Positions 5,884 through 6,524 of a stretch of 6,524 nt of DNA are shown piece by piece; position 1 is the stretch's first letter; the number at the start of each line of letters is the position of its first letter. Below the pieces are notes generated by a model. It did no database searches. It was not told the DNA's origin and worked only from the letters and a program-made list of their open reading frames with translations. The position numbers and the translations under genes are program-made. Origin of the DNA: an uncultured Desulfomonile sp. (GTDB lineage: Bacteria > Desulfobacterota > Desulfomonilia > Desulfomonilales > Desulfomonilaceae); assembly GCA_903920415.1 (NCBI GenBank), contig CAIXMD010000517.1, forward strand, positions 1 through 6,524, read 5' to 3'.

Positions 5884-6524
5884 ATGGAAGTCTTTCTTCA
5901 GACACTGGTGGCGGGTATCCTTAAGGGAGGTCTGTACGCCCTCATCGGGTTAGGTATGACCCTGATAATGGGCGTGATGGGAATCATCAACCTTGCTCAT
6001 GGGCAATTGATGATGGTTGCCATGTATGTCACTTTTGTGCTCTTCCATTATTTGGGGATTGATCCATACATCTCCTTGCTAATAAGTATGCCGTCTCTTT
6101 TCCTGTTGGGAGTCCTGATTCAAAAATACCTTCTCAACCCGCTCATGAAAGTAGAGAGCATACTTCCTGAGAACCAGGTGCTTATGACCGTGGGAATAGG
6201 AATGGTTCTCACTGAAATTGCCAGGTTCATTTTCACGTCCAATTATCTCTCTGTAAAAACCTCGTATTCATCGGCAGCGATTTTCGTTGGTGGTATATCC
6301 TTCTCAGTAGCTCTTACAATTGCTTTTATTTTTGCGTGCACTCTCACGGGGATCCTTTTTTGGTTTCTGATCAAGACAGACATTGGGCGTTCAATCAGGG
6401 CTGTGTCCCAAGATGGAGAAGCTGCGCAGCTTATGGGAATCAACGCGGAACGTATTAAGATTGTAACCATGGGTATTGGTTCAGCTCTTGTTGCGGCAGC
6501 GGAGACCCTACTATTACCGATTTA
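5884..6524 (+). CDS. livH: LivH-type ABC permease (truncated at right edge)
   Basis: Inner-membrane permease of the importer served by the upstream binding protein. 213 complete codons are visible of about 290 expected; the frame is open at the edge. It starts MEVFLQTLVAGILKGGLYAL, followed by GIINLAHGQLMMVAMY (33-48), the LivH signature. Helices lie at about 5-30, 40-56, 61-80 and 95-118, with another at about 142-162. The cytoplasmic ATPase-contact loop TDIGRSIRAVSQDGEAAQLM (165-184) is next. An in-frame stop at 5878-5880 makes ATG 5884 the first possible start. There is no good ribosome site: AAGGAA (5863-5868) is about 15 bases away, so translation may depend on coupling to the upstream gene. 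livM, livG and livF are expected downstream, outside the window. It is clearly a different subtype from the livH at the left edge. Confidence 0.92.
   Translation, partial: MEVFLQTLVAGILKGGLYALIGLGMTLIMGVMGIINLAHGQLMMVAMYVTFVLFHYLGIDPYISLLISMPSLFLLGVLIQKYLLNPLMKVESILPENQVLMTVGIGMVLTEIARFIFTSNYLSVKTSYSSAAIFVGGISFSVALTIAFIFACTLTGILFWFLIKTDIGRSIRAVSQDGEAAQLMGINAERIKIVTMGIGSALVAAAETLLLPI

Overview
The window carries seven protein genes: two truncated at the window edges, five complete. Balanced base composition, divergent short operons and two separate branched-chain amino acid (LIV/HAAT-type) ABC transporter modules close together suggest a Gram-negative bacterium with many such transporters, possibly an anaerobic deltaproteobacterium (Desulfobacterota). 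That assignment is inference from gene content and style only; there is no rRNA or other phylogenetic marker here.

Layout. On the minus strand at the left, a livM-type permease (399-1448) is followed by a livH-type permease that runs off the left edge (1-281). A non-coding stretch of about 370 bases (1449-1818) separates livM from a divergent major facilitator superfamily transporter on the plus strand (1819-3063). The transporter converges, across about 49 bases with a small hairpin, on a two-gene minus-strand unit: a secreted SYLF/Ysc84-domain protein (3653-4339) followed 15 bases later by a GNAT acetyltransferase (3113-3637). A second divergent intergenic region (4340-4654), rich in short inverted repeats, leads into a plus-strand LIV module: a periplasmic substrate-binding protein (4655-5848) and a second livH-type permease truncated by the right edge (5884-6524).

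How they work together. The right module begins a standard uptake operon; livM and the two ATPases livG and livF are expected beyond the right edge. The left module supplies the two permeases of another transporter, whose binding protein and ATPases must lie off the left edge or elsewhere. The two LivH N-termini differ clearly in sequence, so these look like two distinct transporters, not a recent duplication. The ligands cannot be told from sequence; this family imports branched-chain amino acids, but relatives carry amides, urea, aromatic acids and other small molecules. The MFS, GNAT and SYLF genes between them have no obvious link to either transporter.

I see no tRNA, rRNA, CRISPR array, insertion sequence, phage gene or toxin-antitoxin pair, and no convincing new biological system. 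The most interesting unexplained signals are non-coding: a perfect 13-base dyad containing a consensus TTGACA element upstream of the right module, a cluster of other dyads beside it, and an isolated 10-base palindrome upstream of the left module.
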